Source: Rhodobacterales bacterium HKCCE4037 (GTDB taxonomy: Bacteria; Pseudomonadota; Alphaproteobacteria; Rhodobacterales; Rhodobacteraceae). Taken from it: a DNA stretch of 64,000 bases. Within the stretch, counting starts at the first letter, position 1, and every line of letters begins with the position of its first letter. This document shows, piece after piece, positions 34,985 to 43,849 of this stretch. The stretch is from NCBI GenBank assembly GCA_015689645.1, contig WVSM01000007.1, positions 168,630 through 232,629 on the forward strand, given 5' to 3'. Under the pieces are notes generated by a model. The model did no database searches. It was not told the DNA's origin and saw only the letters and a list, made by a program, of their open reading frames with translations. The position numbers and the translations under genes were made by a program.

Positions 34985-35703
34985 GTACCCGCCCGCCGCA
35001 GGTCCGCCCATGCGTTTCGCGCCACCATGATCGCGACAATGGCAGAGGCGAGGCCTGCCGGTCCCCACATGATCAGACCGCCAAGCTGCTGATCCGCCAG
35101 CGGGGTGATGCCCCACTGGAGCGGCGCGATCATGTGGGCCGCGTAGAACGGGTCGGGGGCAAAGGTCAGGATCGCCCCGAGCATCCCCATCTGGGCGTAG
35201 CCAAGAATGATGAAGGAGATCGCGTCGACCGTCGTGCAGTCCGGTGCCAGAACCGATCTCCAGAACCAGACGGCGGAGGCGAGCAGGCTGATCTGCATGA
35301 GCCAGTAGACCGCGACGTTCGAAAGCGCGAGGTCATAGGCGGCCGGCAAGTGCCAGACCCAAAGGACGATGGCCGAGACGGTTAGTGGCACCGCACGCTG
35401 CGTGGTCGTCCGAGCGGGCCAGACGAGGGCCAGCAACGGCGCCGCAACCGCGATCAGGAGGACGTGGTGCACGATCCGCGCCGAGAACAGGGCCGAAGAC
35501 AAGGCGCAGAGCGGCGAGACGAAAGCTACGAACAGCGCGACGACGGCCCAACGTCCGGGCCTGCTGGACCTGAGGTGCCACGCCAGACCAGCGAGGACCA
35601 GAAGCACCACGGGGTCGAGGTTCCAGCTTTGCCAGAGTTGCGCAGGGTTCGGGGCGGGACCACAGTAAACGGTGTTCCAGAACGGCTCAGCCACGGTGTT
35701 CAT
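34981..35703 (-). CDS. Cytochrome oxidase assembly protein, caa3_CtaG family
   Basis: 240 aa, about seven membrane helices. Family features: NLDPVVLLVLAGLAWHLRS, HHVLLIAVAAPLLAL, VWHLPAAYDLALSNVAVYWLMQ and the late GLIMWGPAGLASAIVAI segment. Bacillus CtaG of this family is required for formation of active caa3 oxidase, probably by metal delivery. It heads the minus-strand oxidase gene set (CtaG - HemJ/CopD-like - SII - SI/III - small protein). Confidence 0.9.
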   Translation of the reverse strand: MNTVAEPFWNTVYCGPAPNPAQLWQSWNLDPVVLLVLAGLAWHLRSSRPGRWAVVALFVAFVSPLCALSSALFSARIVHHVLLIAVAAPLLALVWPARTTTQRAVPLTVSAIVLWVWHLPAAYDLALSNVAVYWLMQISLLASAVWFWRSVLAPDCTTVDAISFIILGYAQMGMLGAILTFAPDPFYAAHMIAPLQWGITPLADQQLGGLIMWGPAGLASAIVAIMVARNAWADLRRAGT

Positions 35704-35763
35704 CTCCCGTCCGGGGCGGTGGTCTCCGGCTGTCGGCCGCGCGCCGGTCCGGGCATTGCGCGG

Positions 35764-37602
35764 TCAGCATTGGCGCAACGCGCCGCGCAGGGCCCGCGCC
35801 TGCAACGGCTCGAACAGGCTGGCGGATGCGGCGTAGCCCATCCGGTCCATGGACGCGGCCTCCGCCGGATGTGGCCGACCCGTGAACGAACTGGCGATCA
35901 TCGACACGAGGCCGAACCTGCGCTCCGAAGCTTGCGACAGTTTTGCCAGGGCAGGCAACAGGGCTTTCTCGGTCTCGTCGAAATCGGTGCCAAGCGGGAA
36001 ATCCGGCAGCAACTCGCCGCGATAGGGCCCAAGCCAGTCGCCGATCGTTCCGGGCACATTCGCGCGCCGCTCCTGCGGAATCTGCCAGTCCCGTGCCAGC
36101 TTGCCCGCTGCCTTTGCCTCGTCGGCCAGTCCATCCTGAAACCGGCTGTCGGCGATGCAGATCAGCCGCTTGATGGCCTCTTCATCGGTCTGTCCGCGCA
36201 AATAGGCCGAGCCGTATTCCGTCACCACGATATCGCGCATGTGACGCGGCACAGTCGTCAGGGGCAGTTGCCAGACGATGTTCGACGTGGTCTCGCCATC
36301 GCTGGTCCGGGTCGAGGGCAGCGTCAGGACGGCATGGGCCCCGTCGAGCGCGTAGGCCTGTTCGAAGAAGTTGAATTGGCCGCCAACCCCGCTGACGACC
36401 TGTCCGGGCTTGGCGGCATCCGACATCGCGTCGCCCAACAGGCTGACCTGCATGGCACCGTTCACGAAACGGGCGTCCACGCGGGCTGCGCGCTTCGCCT
36501 GCTCATCCTGGTAGAGCGCGTTGGTGAAACTGACCGGCATCATGTGGATTTTCGCGCGCCTCTCTGCCGGCATGGCCCGCAGACGTTCGTACATGTCGCG
36601 CGCATCGACAAAAAATCCGGCGTGGATCACGGCGCCATCGACCTCGCGGCGCAGGATGCCGGCCTCGAACAGCGCGAGAAGACCACCGACCAGCATCTCG
36701 CTCACCGCGTAGAGGCCCTTGTCGAACGGGTCGGTCTCCTCGCCGCTCAGCGGAATGGGCGCAGTGCGCCAGATATCGTCCAGCTTGCCCCGATCGCGCA
36801 ACATCAAAGCCTGCGCCACCGCGTCGCCGATCGCGCCAATGCCGATCTGCAGCGTGCCGCCATCGCGAACCAGGCGTGAGACATGCAGGCCGATCGCATG
36901 CTGCGCGTCCGAAACGGGGCGGCGCACGACGGAGAACAGGTCGATCTCCTCGGCCGGTTCCAGCACCATCTCGATCTCGCCTGCCTTCAGCGCGGCGGGG
37001 CCGTCCATGAAGGGCAGCGCCTCGTTGATCTCGGCCACGGCGATGAAATCCATCTCGCCTCTGCCACGCAGGTCGAACAAGTCCGCGGAAATGTCGGTGT
37101 TGCACGACATGCTGAACCGGTCGCCCTCGCGCGGCATCAGCTGTGCAAGCACGTTTGGCCGCTGGTCGATCAGCACATCACGGGCGTGGGTGTAGTTGGC
37201 CGAGATGTAATGGCGCTGCGCATAGCCATTGCCCAACCAGCTTCCCGCCTGGAAGAAGAACTCCGAGACCGAGATGTTGTCGGGCACCGCGTCGCGGTGG
37301 ATCAGCTCGGCGAACAGCAGCTCCGGATATCTGCCGAACAGCCGATCCATGGCCGGTTCGAGAAATCGACGCTCCATGTCGGAGGACGGCTTCGGTCGTT
37401 GCAGCGTCAGTGCGGTGAAAATGCTCAGCCGCAGCGACGGATCGGCCATGGCGGCGCGGGTCAGCGCGTTGACCAGGGTGACCGGTTTGCCCAACCCGAG
37501 CGGAAGGGCAAGGCGCACGTCGCCGTCGACCCGCTCGTAGATCGCCCGGGCCATCGCGTCGGCGTCGACATACCGCGTCGGTCCGTCGTCAGCCAATGTC
37601 AT
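35764..37602 (-). CDS. Acetyl-CoA hydrolase/transferase family protein
   Basis: 612 aa from the ATG at 37602; it overlaps the FadJ-type gene by 14 bp. The AcH/4-hydroxybutyrate CoA-transferase family is shown by GGTLQIGIGAIGDAVAQALMLR in the middle and by GVGGQFNFFEQAYALDGAHAVLTLPSTR followed by VVTEYGSAYLRG in the C-terminal third. The family moves CoA between acetyl-, propionyl- or succinyl-CoA and acids, or hydrolyses it through a Glu-CoA thioester. It is about 100 aa longer at the N-terminus than typical 500-aa members. As the last gene of a beta-oxidation operon it may recycle CoA. Confidence 0.88.
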   Translation of the reverse strand: MTLADDGPTRYVDADAMARAIYERVDGDVRLALPLGLGKPVTLVNALTRAAMADPSLRLSIFTALTLQRPKPSSDMERRFLEPAMDRLFGRYPELLFAELIHRDAVPDNISVSEFFFQAGSWLGNGYAQRHYISANYTHARDVLIDQRPNVLAQLMPREGDRFSMSCNTDISADLFDLRGRGEMDFIAVAEINEALPFMDGPAALKAGEIEMVLEPAEEIDLFSVVRRPVSDAQHAIGLHVSRLVRDGGTLQIGIGAIGDAVAQALMLRDRGKLDDIWRTAPIPLSGEETDPFDKGLYAVSEMLVGGLLALFEAGILRREVDGAVIHAGFFVDARDMYERLRAMPAERRAKIHMMPVSFTNALYQDEQAKRAARVDARFVNGAMQVSLLGDAMSDAAKPGQVVSGVGGQFNFFEQAYALDGAHAVLTLPSTRTSDGETTSNIVWQLPLTTVPRHMRDIVVTEYGSAYLRGQTDEEAIKRLICIADSRFQDGLADEAKAAGKLARDWQIPQERRANVPGTIGDWLGPYRGELLPDFPLGTDFDETEKALLPALAKLSQASERRFGLVSMIASSFTGRPHPAEAASMDRMGYAASASLFEPLQARALRGALRQC

Positions 37603-39664
37603 CCCATCCGGCGTCCGGTCCGAACCGGGGCCCATGTTCCGTCTCCAGCTTGCGAAGCGCCTCGGTGATCTCGGCCACGCCGCGCGACTTCGCGTAATGC
37701 ATCGGCCCGCCGCGGAACGGCGCCCATCCGGTCGCGAAGATCATCGCAGCGTCCAGCTGGTCGGCGTCCTTCGCGATGCCCTTGCGCAGCACTTCGACAC
37801 AGGCGTTCAGCATCGGCAGGATCAGGCGATCGGTCAGGTCCTCCGGCGCATTGCCGAGGTCTGCATCAGGGTGCGGCGTGCCGCCGGACCAGTCGTAGAA
37901 CCCGCGTCCCGTCTTCTTGCCGAGATCGCCCGCCTCGACCTTCTTCCTGAGGTCCTCGCTGATCGGCGGGATCTTGTTGTCCAACGCGTCGGACAGGCTT
38001 TCCGCGACATACAGACCGATGTCGAGTCCAACCTGGTCGGCCAGTGCGACGGGGCCCATCGGCATCCCGAAGCGGAGGGCGGCGGTGTCGATCACGGCCT
38101 TGTCCACGCCTTCGTCCATCAGAACCATCGCCTCGACCATGTAAGGAACGAGCGCGCGGTTCACCACGAAACCGGGATAATCCTCGAACCGCGCGGGCAG
38201 TTTCCCGATCTCGCCGCAGAAGGCGGCCAGCCGCTGCACAGTGTCATCCCCGGCAGTTTTGCTGCGGATGACCTCGACGAGGTCGATTTTCGAGACCGGG
38301 TTGAAGAAATGCAGGCCCGCGAACCGGGATTTGTCCGGCGCTTCAGACCCCAGGTCGTCAACCGAGAGGCTCGAGGTATTCGTGGCGAGGATCGCGTCGG
38401 GTTTCATCTTGTCCTTCAGGCCGCTGAAGATCTTGGCCTTGACCTCGCGGTCCTCGCTGGCGGCCTCGATCACCAGATCGGCCCGCGCGATGCCGTAGCC
38501 GCGTGGATCGGGCATCAGCCGGTCGAGCGCGTCGCGGGTTTCGATCCCGCTCAGATGCTTGTCCTCGCAAATCTGCGCTGCGTGCTTCACCGCCTTGCCC
38601 AAGGCTTTGGTGTCGATGTCGCCGAGCGTCACCGCCTTGCCGCGGATCGCGGTCATCGCGGCGATCTCCGTGCCCATCGCTCCGGCGCCAATCACGTGCA
38701 CATGGGCGATGCCGTCATCGCCACGGCCGCCCTCCTTCAATCGCTGGCGAAGGAAAAAGACCCGGCGCAGGTTCCTGGACGTTTCGGTATCGAGCAGCCG
38801 CGCGAAGCTTTCGATCTCGCCCTTCTGCATGGCCTCACGGTCATCGCCATGCTCTTCCCACAGGTCGATCAACGCGTAGGGCGCGGGATAATGCTCGCTC
38901 GGAGCCTTCTCCTCCGTCTTCTTGCGCATCTCCCGCGCGGCAAGGCTGCGGGCCTGTTCCAACCCGAACGCGCGGGCTTTCAGGCCGGGGCTGTGCCGGT
39001 CGATCTTGCCGTTGACCGCGGCGGTTACGGCAGCGGCGACGTGCCGTTCCTCGACCACCGCATCGACGATGCCCTGCGACTTCGCGCGCTTCGTGTGCGC
39101 GGTCTTGCCTGTCAGCATCATCGTCATGGCATCGGTCGGCCCGATCAGTGCTGGCAGGCGGAACGTGCCGCCAAGACCGGGATGCAGACCAAGCTGCACC
39201 TCGGGAAAGCCGAAGGATGCGCCGGGCGTGGCGATGCGGTAATCGCAGGCAAGGGCCAGTTCGAACCCCGCGCCCAGGGCCGCGCCATGCACGACGCAGA
39301 TGGTCGGACAGTTCAACTTCTCGATCCGGTCCAGCACGTCATGGGCTTGCCGCAGCAATTCGACCGCCGCGTCGTCGGTCATCTTCTCGAAACCCGTGAT
39401 GTCCGCGCCGGCCGCGAAACCCGCCTGCTTGGCTGACCGGATGACCAGTGCGGCGGGAAGGTCGGCTTCGGTGGCGGCGATGTGCTCGCCCAGTTCGCGG
39501 ATCACGTCCTCGCCGATGGTGTTGACGCTGCCGCCGTCCTTGTCGAGCACGAGCCACAGCACGTTCGCATCATCCCGACCGGAGCGCCAATTGCCTTCGG
39601 CCTCGCCGACCGGGCCAAGTTCCAGCTTGGTTTCGCCCAGATATTCAAGCACATGCCCTGTCAT
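37589..39664 (-). CDS. fadJ: FadJ/FadB-type 3-hydroxyacyl-CoA dehydrogenase / enoyl-CoA hydratase
   Basis: 691 aa from the ATG at 39664 (ATGA overlap with the thiolase). Residues 1-200 are enoyl-CoA hydratase with the two catalytic Glu at 135 (GAGFELALACDYR) and 155 (PEVQLGLHPGLGG). From about residue 315, HVIGAGAMGTEIAAM begins the NAD-binding domain of 3-hydroxyacyl-CoA dehydrogenase, with NTSSLSVDDL, FAGLHFFNPVSKIDLVEVI (catalytic His) and the two C-terminal helical domains. It catalyses hydration and oxidation steps of fatty-acid beta-oxidation together with the thiolase. Confidence 0.95.
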   Translation of the reverse strand: MTGHVLEYLGETKLELGPVGEAEGNWRSGRDDANVLWLVLDKDGGSVNTIGEDVIRELGEHIAATEADLPAALVIRSAKQAGFAAGADITGFEKMTDDAAVELLRQAHDVLDRIEKLNCPTICVVHGAALGAGFELALACDYRIATPGASFGFPEVQLGLHPGLGGTFRLPALIGPTDAMTMMLTGKTAHTKRAKSQGIVDAVVEERHVAAAVTAAVNGKIDRHSPGLKARAFGLEQARSLAAREMRKKTEEKAPSEHYPAPYALIDLWEEHGDDREAMQKGEIESFARLLDTETSRNLRRVFFLRQRLKEGGRGDDGIAHVHVIGAGAMGTEIAAMTAIRGKAVTLGDIDTKALGKAVKHAAQICEDKHLSGIETRDALDRLMPDPRGYGIARADLVIEAASEDREVKAKIFSGLKDKMKPDAILATNTSSLSVDDLGSEAPDKSRFAGLHFFNPVSKIDLVEVIRSKTAGDDTVQRLAAFCGEIGKLPARFEDYPGFVVNRALVPYMVEAMVLMDEGVDKAVIDTAALRFGMPMGPVALADQVGLDIGLYVAESLSDALDNKIPPISEDLRKKVEAGDLGKKTGRGFYDWSGGTPHPDADLGNAPEDLTDRLILPMLNACVEVLRKGIAKDADQLDAAMIFATGWAPFRGGPMHYAKSRGVAEITEALRKLETEHGPRFGPDAGWDDIG

Positions 39665-40959
39665 CGCGCGACCTCCAGCATCATCGCGCCGCCAAGGCCG
39701 CCACCGATGCACTCGGTCGCGATCCCGCGCTTCGCGCCGCGGTCCTTCATTGCATTGGCAAGGTGCAGGACAATCCGGTTGCCGCTTGTGCCGACGGGGT
39801 GACCAAGCGAGATCGCCCCGCCATCGACGTTCAGCCGATCCCGGTCGATCCGGCCGAACGCGCCGTCCAGCCCAAGCACCTCGCGGCAGAAATCCGCGTC
39901 GTTCCAGGCCGCGAGACAGGAGAGAACCTGCGCCGCGAAGGCCTCGTTCAACTCCCACAGGTCGATGTCTTCGACCCCCAGCCCGTGACGCTGCACGATG
40001 GGCGTCGAGGACAGGACAGGACCCAGCCCCATGATCGACGGGTCGAGCCCCGCCCATTCGCTGTCGACGATCTCCGCCAGAGGTTCCAGCCCATGCGCCT
40101 CGACCGCCTGTTCGGAGGCGAGGATGCACCAGCTTGCGCCATCGGTGATCTGGCTGGAATTGCCGGCCGTCACCTTGCCATAGGGCGGCTCGAACACCGG
40201 TTTCGGCTTGGACAGGCCTTCCATGTCGCTGTCCGGGCGAACCCCGTCATCGTGATCGTAGACAGTGCCGTCACGATCGAAGGACGGCATCAATTCGTCT
40301 TTCAGACGCCCTTCGCTCTGCGCCGCCGCAAGGCGGTGGTGGCTTTGCATCGCATAGGTATCCGCGGTTTCCCGGTCGATGCCGAAATGATGGGCGAGAA
40401 CCTCTGCCGTCTGCCCCATGCTCAGCGTCGTGATCGGGTCGGTCAGGCCGCGCTCCAACCCGACGACGGGCTTGAAGAACTCCGGCCGGATCCCGGCCAT
40501 GGCCTTCGCCTGGTCCAGCGGCCCCTTCGCGGCATTCATCCGCCCGAACCACTGGACCGCAGACTGGCGCAGGGTCAGCGGTGCGTGGCTGAGGGCCTCC
40601 GTTCCGCCTGCGAGGATCATCTGGTGGCTGCCATCGCGGATGTAGCGGTAGGCGGTGTCGATGCTCTGCATGCCCGAACCGCAGTTGATCTGCACGGAGA
40701 AGGCGACAGTCCGTTCCGGAAGGCCCAGGCGCAGGCCCGCGACCCGCGCCGGGTTCATCTCGTCGGCGATGACGTTGACGCAACCCAGGATGACCAGGTC
40801 GAACGCGTCGCGTTCAAACGTTTGCCGCGCCAGCAGCGGGCGGCCGCATTGAACCGCCAGATCAACCGGGGTGAACGGCCCCGGCTCCCCGCGCGCTTTC
40901 AGGAACGGCGTGCGTGCGCCGTCGACAAGGAAGACGCGTTGTCTTGATGTGCTGGTCAT
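39661..40959 (-). CDS. Acetyl-CoA C-acyltransferase (FadI/FadA-type thiolase)
   Basis: 432 aa. Thiolase features: VDGARTPFLKARG at the N-terminus, nucleophilic Cys in QINCGSGMQSIDTAYR near residue 93, NSSQITDGAS near residue 265, WELNEAFAAQVL and GGAISLGHPVGTSGNR (catalytic His), and the C-terminal CIGGGLGGAMML with the second active Cys. It carries out the thiolytic last step of beta-oxidation. Its length and active-site context resemble FadI, the partner of FadJ. ATGA overlaps both neighbours. Confidence 0.95.
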   Translation of the reverse strand: MTSTSRQRVFLVDGARTPFLKARGEPGPFTPVDLAVQCGRPLLARQTFERDAFDLVILGCVNVIADEMNPARVAGLRLGLPERTVAFSVQINCGSGMQSIDTAYRYIRDGSHQMILAGGTEALSHAPLTLRQSAVQWFGRMNAAKGPLDQAKAMAGIRPEFFKPVVGLERGLTDPITTLSMGQTAEVLAHHFGIDRETADTYAMQSHHRLAAAQSEGRLKDELMPSFDRDGTVYDHDDGVRPDSDMEGLSKPKPVFEPPYGKVTAGNSSQITDGASWCILASEQAVEAHGLEPLAEIVDSEWAGLDPSIMGLGPVLSSTPIVQRHGLGVEDIDLWELNEAFAAQVLSCLAAWNDADFCREVLGLDGAFGRIDRDRLNVDGGAISLGHPVGTSGNRIVLHLANAMKDRGAKRGIATECIGGGLGGAMMLEVAR

Positions 40960-43205
40960 TCCGCCGCCTCCCGGGGCCGCTGTTCGACAGACTTCGGCTC
41001 CGGAAACAGCGCGGCGAAGTCCTCGGGCGCGTACTCATCGACGGCGACGACTTCGTCGATCAGCGACGTCATCTCCTCGATATCCGCCATTTCGGCCTCC
41101 GACAGGATTCCGGCCTCCAGCGCCTGCTGCGGGGTCTTTCCGGCATCGCGCAGCCGCTTCATGACCGGCGCCATCTCGGTGACCTTCGCGAAGCATTCGT
41201 TCAGCACCTCAACGCCGTCGCGATTGCATCCCGGCGCGATACGACCGACGATCCGGTCCCGCGTCTCGGACGGCGTGTAGAGCAGATCGCTGCATGCCGC
41301 GACGAGGCGGTCGTCCGGCTTGCGCTCGTGGGCGCCGGGCCAGGTGATGGCGCGCAGGATCCAGGCCGCCCAACGGGCAGGCATGTTCGCCACGACCTCG
41401 TCAAGGGCCCTCTGGATCTTGTTGAATGCATCGGCAGCAACATATTCCAGAACAGGCAGGTCGGCCTTCTGACGCCCCTCGTCCTCCCACCGCTTCAAGG
41501 CGGCGGACAGGATGTACATCTCCGACAACGCATCGCCCATCCGGCCCGAGATCATTTCCTTCCGTTTGAGGTTACCCCCAAGCGTCAGGAACAGCACATC
41601 GGCCGTCAGCGCATAGGCGGCGGACCAGCGCGACAGCTTGCCGTAGATCGGCGTCGCCTTGCCCGCCGTGGGAACGGGCGCGAACCGGCCACCCGTCACC
41701 GCCCTGCCGAAGGCGCGGAAGATGGTTTTGGTCGTGTGGCCGACATGGGCCCAGAAGCTGCGGTCGAACTGGTCGAGCGATTTTTCCGGGTCGTCCTCCT
41801 GCAGGGCAAGGATGTTGTCGAGCATGTGGGGATGCGCGCGGATGGACCCCTGGCCGAAAATGATCAGGCTGCGGGTGACGATGTTGGCACCTTCCACGGT
41901 GATCCCGATGGGCACCGCGCGATAGAGGGGCAGCAGGTAATTCGACGGCCCGTCGATCACCGCCTTGCCGGAATGCACGTCCATCGCGTCGTTCAGGGCC
42001 TCCCGCATGCGGAAGGTGGCATGGGCCTTCATGATGGCGGAAATCACCGACAGAGCGCGCCCCTCGTCGAGGCCCGCGCAGGTCAGGTGACGGGCCGCGT
42101 CCATCGCGTAGGCGTCGGCGGCCAGGCGACCAAGGCGATGCTGCACGCCGCCGAACTTGCCGATCGGCAGGTTGAACTGCTGGCGGATGCGCGCATAGGC
42201 CCCGGTCGCGTGGGCCGACAGGGCGATGGCGGCGCAGCCCATCGACGGCAACGAGATTCCCCGGCCCGCGGCAAGCGCGCTCATCAGCATCATCCAGCCC
42301 TTGCCGGCATAATCCGGTCCGCCGATGATGTTCTCGAGCGGGATGAACACATCGTGCCCCGTCGTCGGGCCGTTCATGAACATGGTCGAGGACGGAATGT
42401 GCCGGCGCCCGGTTTCAACTCCCTCCAGATCGGTCGGCACGAGCGCGCAGGTAATGCCGATGTCCTCGGTATCGCCCATCAGGCCGTCTGGATCGCGCAG
42501 CTTGAACGCCAGCCCCAGCACCGTGCAGACCGGCGAGAGGGTGATGTAGCGCTTGGCCCAGTTGAGCCGGATGCCCAACACTTCTTCGCCGTTCCACTGG
42601 CCCTTGCAGACCACGCCTTCGTCCACCATCGCACCGGCGTCCGATCCGGCCTCTGCGCTGGTCAGGCCGAAGGCGGGCAATTCGCGCCCATCGGCCAGGC
42701 GCGGCAGCCAGTGATCCTTCTGCGCATCGGTGCCGAACTGGTGCAGCAACTCACCCGGTCCCAGCGAGTTCGGCACCATCACGGTGACGGCGGCGGCGAC
42801 CGACCGGGTGGAAATGTAGCGCACGATCTCGGAATGGGCGAAGGCCGAGAACGCGCGGCCGCCGTATTTCTTCGGAATGATCATTCCGAAGAAGCCCTCG
42901 TCGCGCAGGAATTGCCAGACCTCGGGCGGCAGGTCGCCGTCCTCGTGGTTGATCTTCCAGTCGTCGATCATGCCGCACAAGTCCTGAAGCGGCCCGTCGA
43001 AGAACGCCTGTTCCTCTTCAGACAGCTTCGGGGTCTCGATGGCACGCAGCTTCTTCCAGTCCGGATTGCCCGAGAACAACTCCGCTTCCCACCAGACTTC
43101 GCCGGCGTTCAGAGCCTCGCTTTCGGTGTCGGAGAGGGCAGGCAGCGCCCCCTTCGCCCATGAGTGGATCGGCTTGGTAATCGTCCGTGCGCGGAAACTA
43201 GACAT
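40956..43205 (-). CDS. fadE: Acyl-CoA dehydrogenase (FadE type)
   Basis: 749 aa from the ATG at 43205 (GGAGGA upstream). Far longer than ordinary acyl-CoA dehydrogenases (about 380 aa) and the size of E. coli FadE. Acyl-CoA dehydrogenase landmarks: GFFGMIIPKKYGG, AFGLTSAEAGSDAGA, the middle domain with YITLSPVCTVLGLAFKL and the helical domain with FGGVQHRLGRLAADAYAMDAARH. The last 250 residues are the FadE-specific C-terminal domain. It catalyses the first oxidation of fatty acyl-CoA with electrons going to ETF. First gene of the fad operon. Confidence 0.95.
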   Translation of the reverse strand: MSSFRARTITKPIHSWAKGALPALSDTESEALNAGEVWWEAELFSGNPDWKKLRAIETPKLSEEEQAFFDGPLQDLCGMIDDWKINHEDGDLPPEVWQFLRDEGFFGMIIPKKYGGRAFSAFAHSEIVRYISTRSVAAAVTVMVPNSLGPGELLHQFGTDAQKDHWLPRLADGRELPAFGLTSAEAGSDAGAMVDEGVVCKGQWNGEEVLGIRLNWAKRYITLSPVCTVLGLAFKLRDPDGLMGDTEDIGITCALVPTDLEGVETGRRHIPSSTMFMNGPTTGHDVFIPLENIIGGPDYAGKGWMMLMSALAAGRGISLPSMGCAAIALSAHATGAYARIRQQFNLPIGKFGGVQHRLGRLAADAYAMDAARHLTCAGLDEGRALSVISAIMKAHATFRMREALNDAMDVHSGKAVIDGPSNYLLPLYRAVPIGITVEGANIVTRSLIIFGQGSIRAHPHMLDNILALQEDDPEKSLDQFDRSFWAHVGHTTKTIFRAFGRAVTGGRFAPVPTAGKATPIYGKLSRWSAAYALTADVLFLTLGGNLKRKEMISGRMGDALSEMYILSAALKRWEDEGRQKADLPVLEYVAADAFNKIQRALDEVVANMPARWAAWILRAITWPGAHERKPDDRLVAACSDLLYTPSETRDRIVGRIAPGCNRDGVEVLNECFAKVTEMAPVMKRLRDAGKTPQQALEAGILSEAEMADIEEMTSLIDEVVAVDEYAPEDFAALFPEPKSVEQRPREAAE

Positions 43206-43562
43206 GACGGTCCTCCTGCAGGCCGAACGTCCCGTCGCCCGGAAGGTTCCGACGCGCCTGGTCTCCGTGGCGTCAAGCACGACGACGTTGGCGCATCACA
43301 GAGCTTGCGGCCAGGTGTCGGTCCCGGTTTCGGTCGATGGCGATGGAAACACGGCGCGAACTTTTGTCGGGGGTGCGAGACAGGTCATCGGAACGGCGAC
43401 GAGACTTCCGACCGACCCTAGGTCGGCGCGGTTCGCCCGCACAGGGACGGAACTGGCTGTGCGCCGCCGTCTCAGCGGTTCGCACCCAACGGTCAAACCC
43501 GTTGAAACTAGGAAAAAATCCGCCAATGGCGGGCCGGTCTGAACGGGTTCGACAGGGCTCGG
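43206..43562. other. Intergenic region between fadE and tRNA-Ser
   Basis: 357 bp without a gene. It contains the tRNA terminator at 43513-43532 and the promoter region of the fad operon on the minus strand. Nothing else recognised. Confidence 0.5.
43513..43532 (-). terminator. Rho-independent terminator of tRNA-Ser
   Basis: Read on the minus strand, CCGCC-ATT-GGCGG is followed by A and six T, about 30 bp after the tRNA 3' end. Stem is short (5 bp) but G+C-only and the T-tract is clean. Confidence 0.75.
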
Positions 43563-43652
43563 TGGCGGAGGAGGTGGGATTCGAACCCACGGTACGCTTT
43601 CACGCACGCCGGTTTTCAAGACCGGTGCATTCGACCACTCTGCCACTCCTCC
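43563..43652 (-). tRNA. tRNA-Ser(UGA)
   Basis: 90 nt including encoded CCA. The acceptor stem pairs GGAGGAG with CTCCTCC, discriminator G. The anticodon stem CCGGT/ACCGG encloses CTTGAAA, giving anticodon TGA. A long variable arm (GCGTGCGTGAAAGCGTAC) and the T-loop GTTCGAATC confirm a class II serine tRNA. Confidence 0.97.
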
Positions 43653-43849
43653 GGCGGGTCGGTCTTCTGGCGATACTGTGACATGTGTGATTCTGAAACC
43701 CGCCCCGTTCGCCCAAGTTTCACAAGCCATCTTTTCAGACGCGAATCACTGCGCTATCCTCTCGACAATACAGGTGCGCCCGCAAAAAGGGACGCGTCCC
43801 GGCAACGACCGGTCGAAACGATAAAACACCGTGCCGGAAGACGCGCGGG

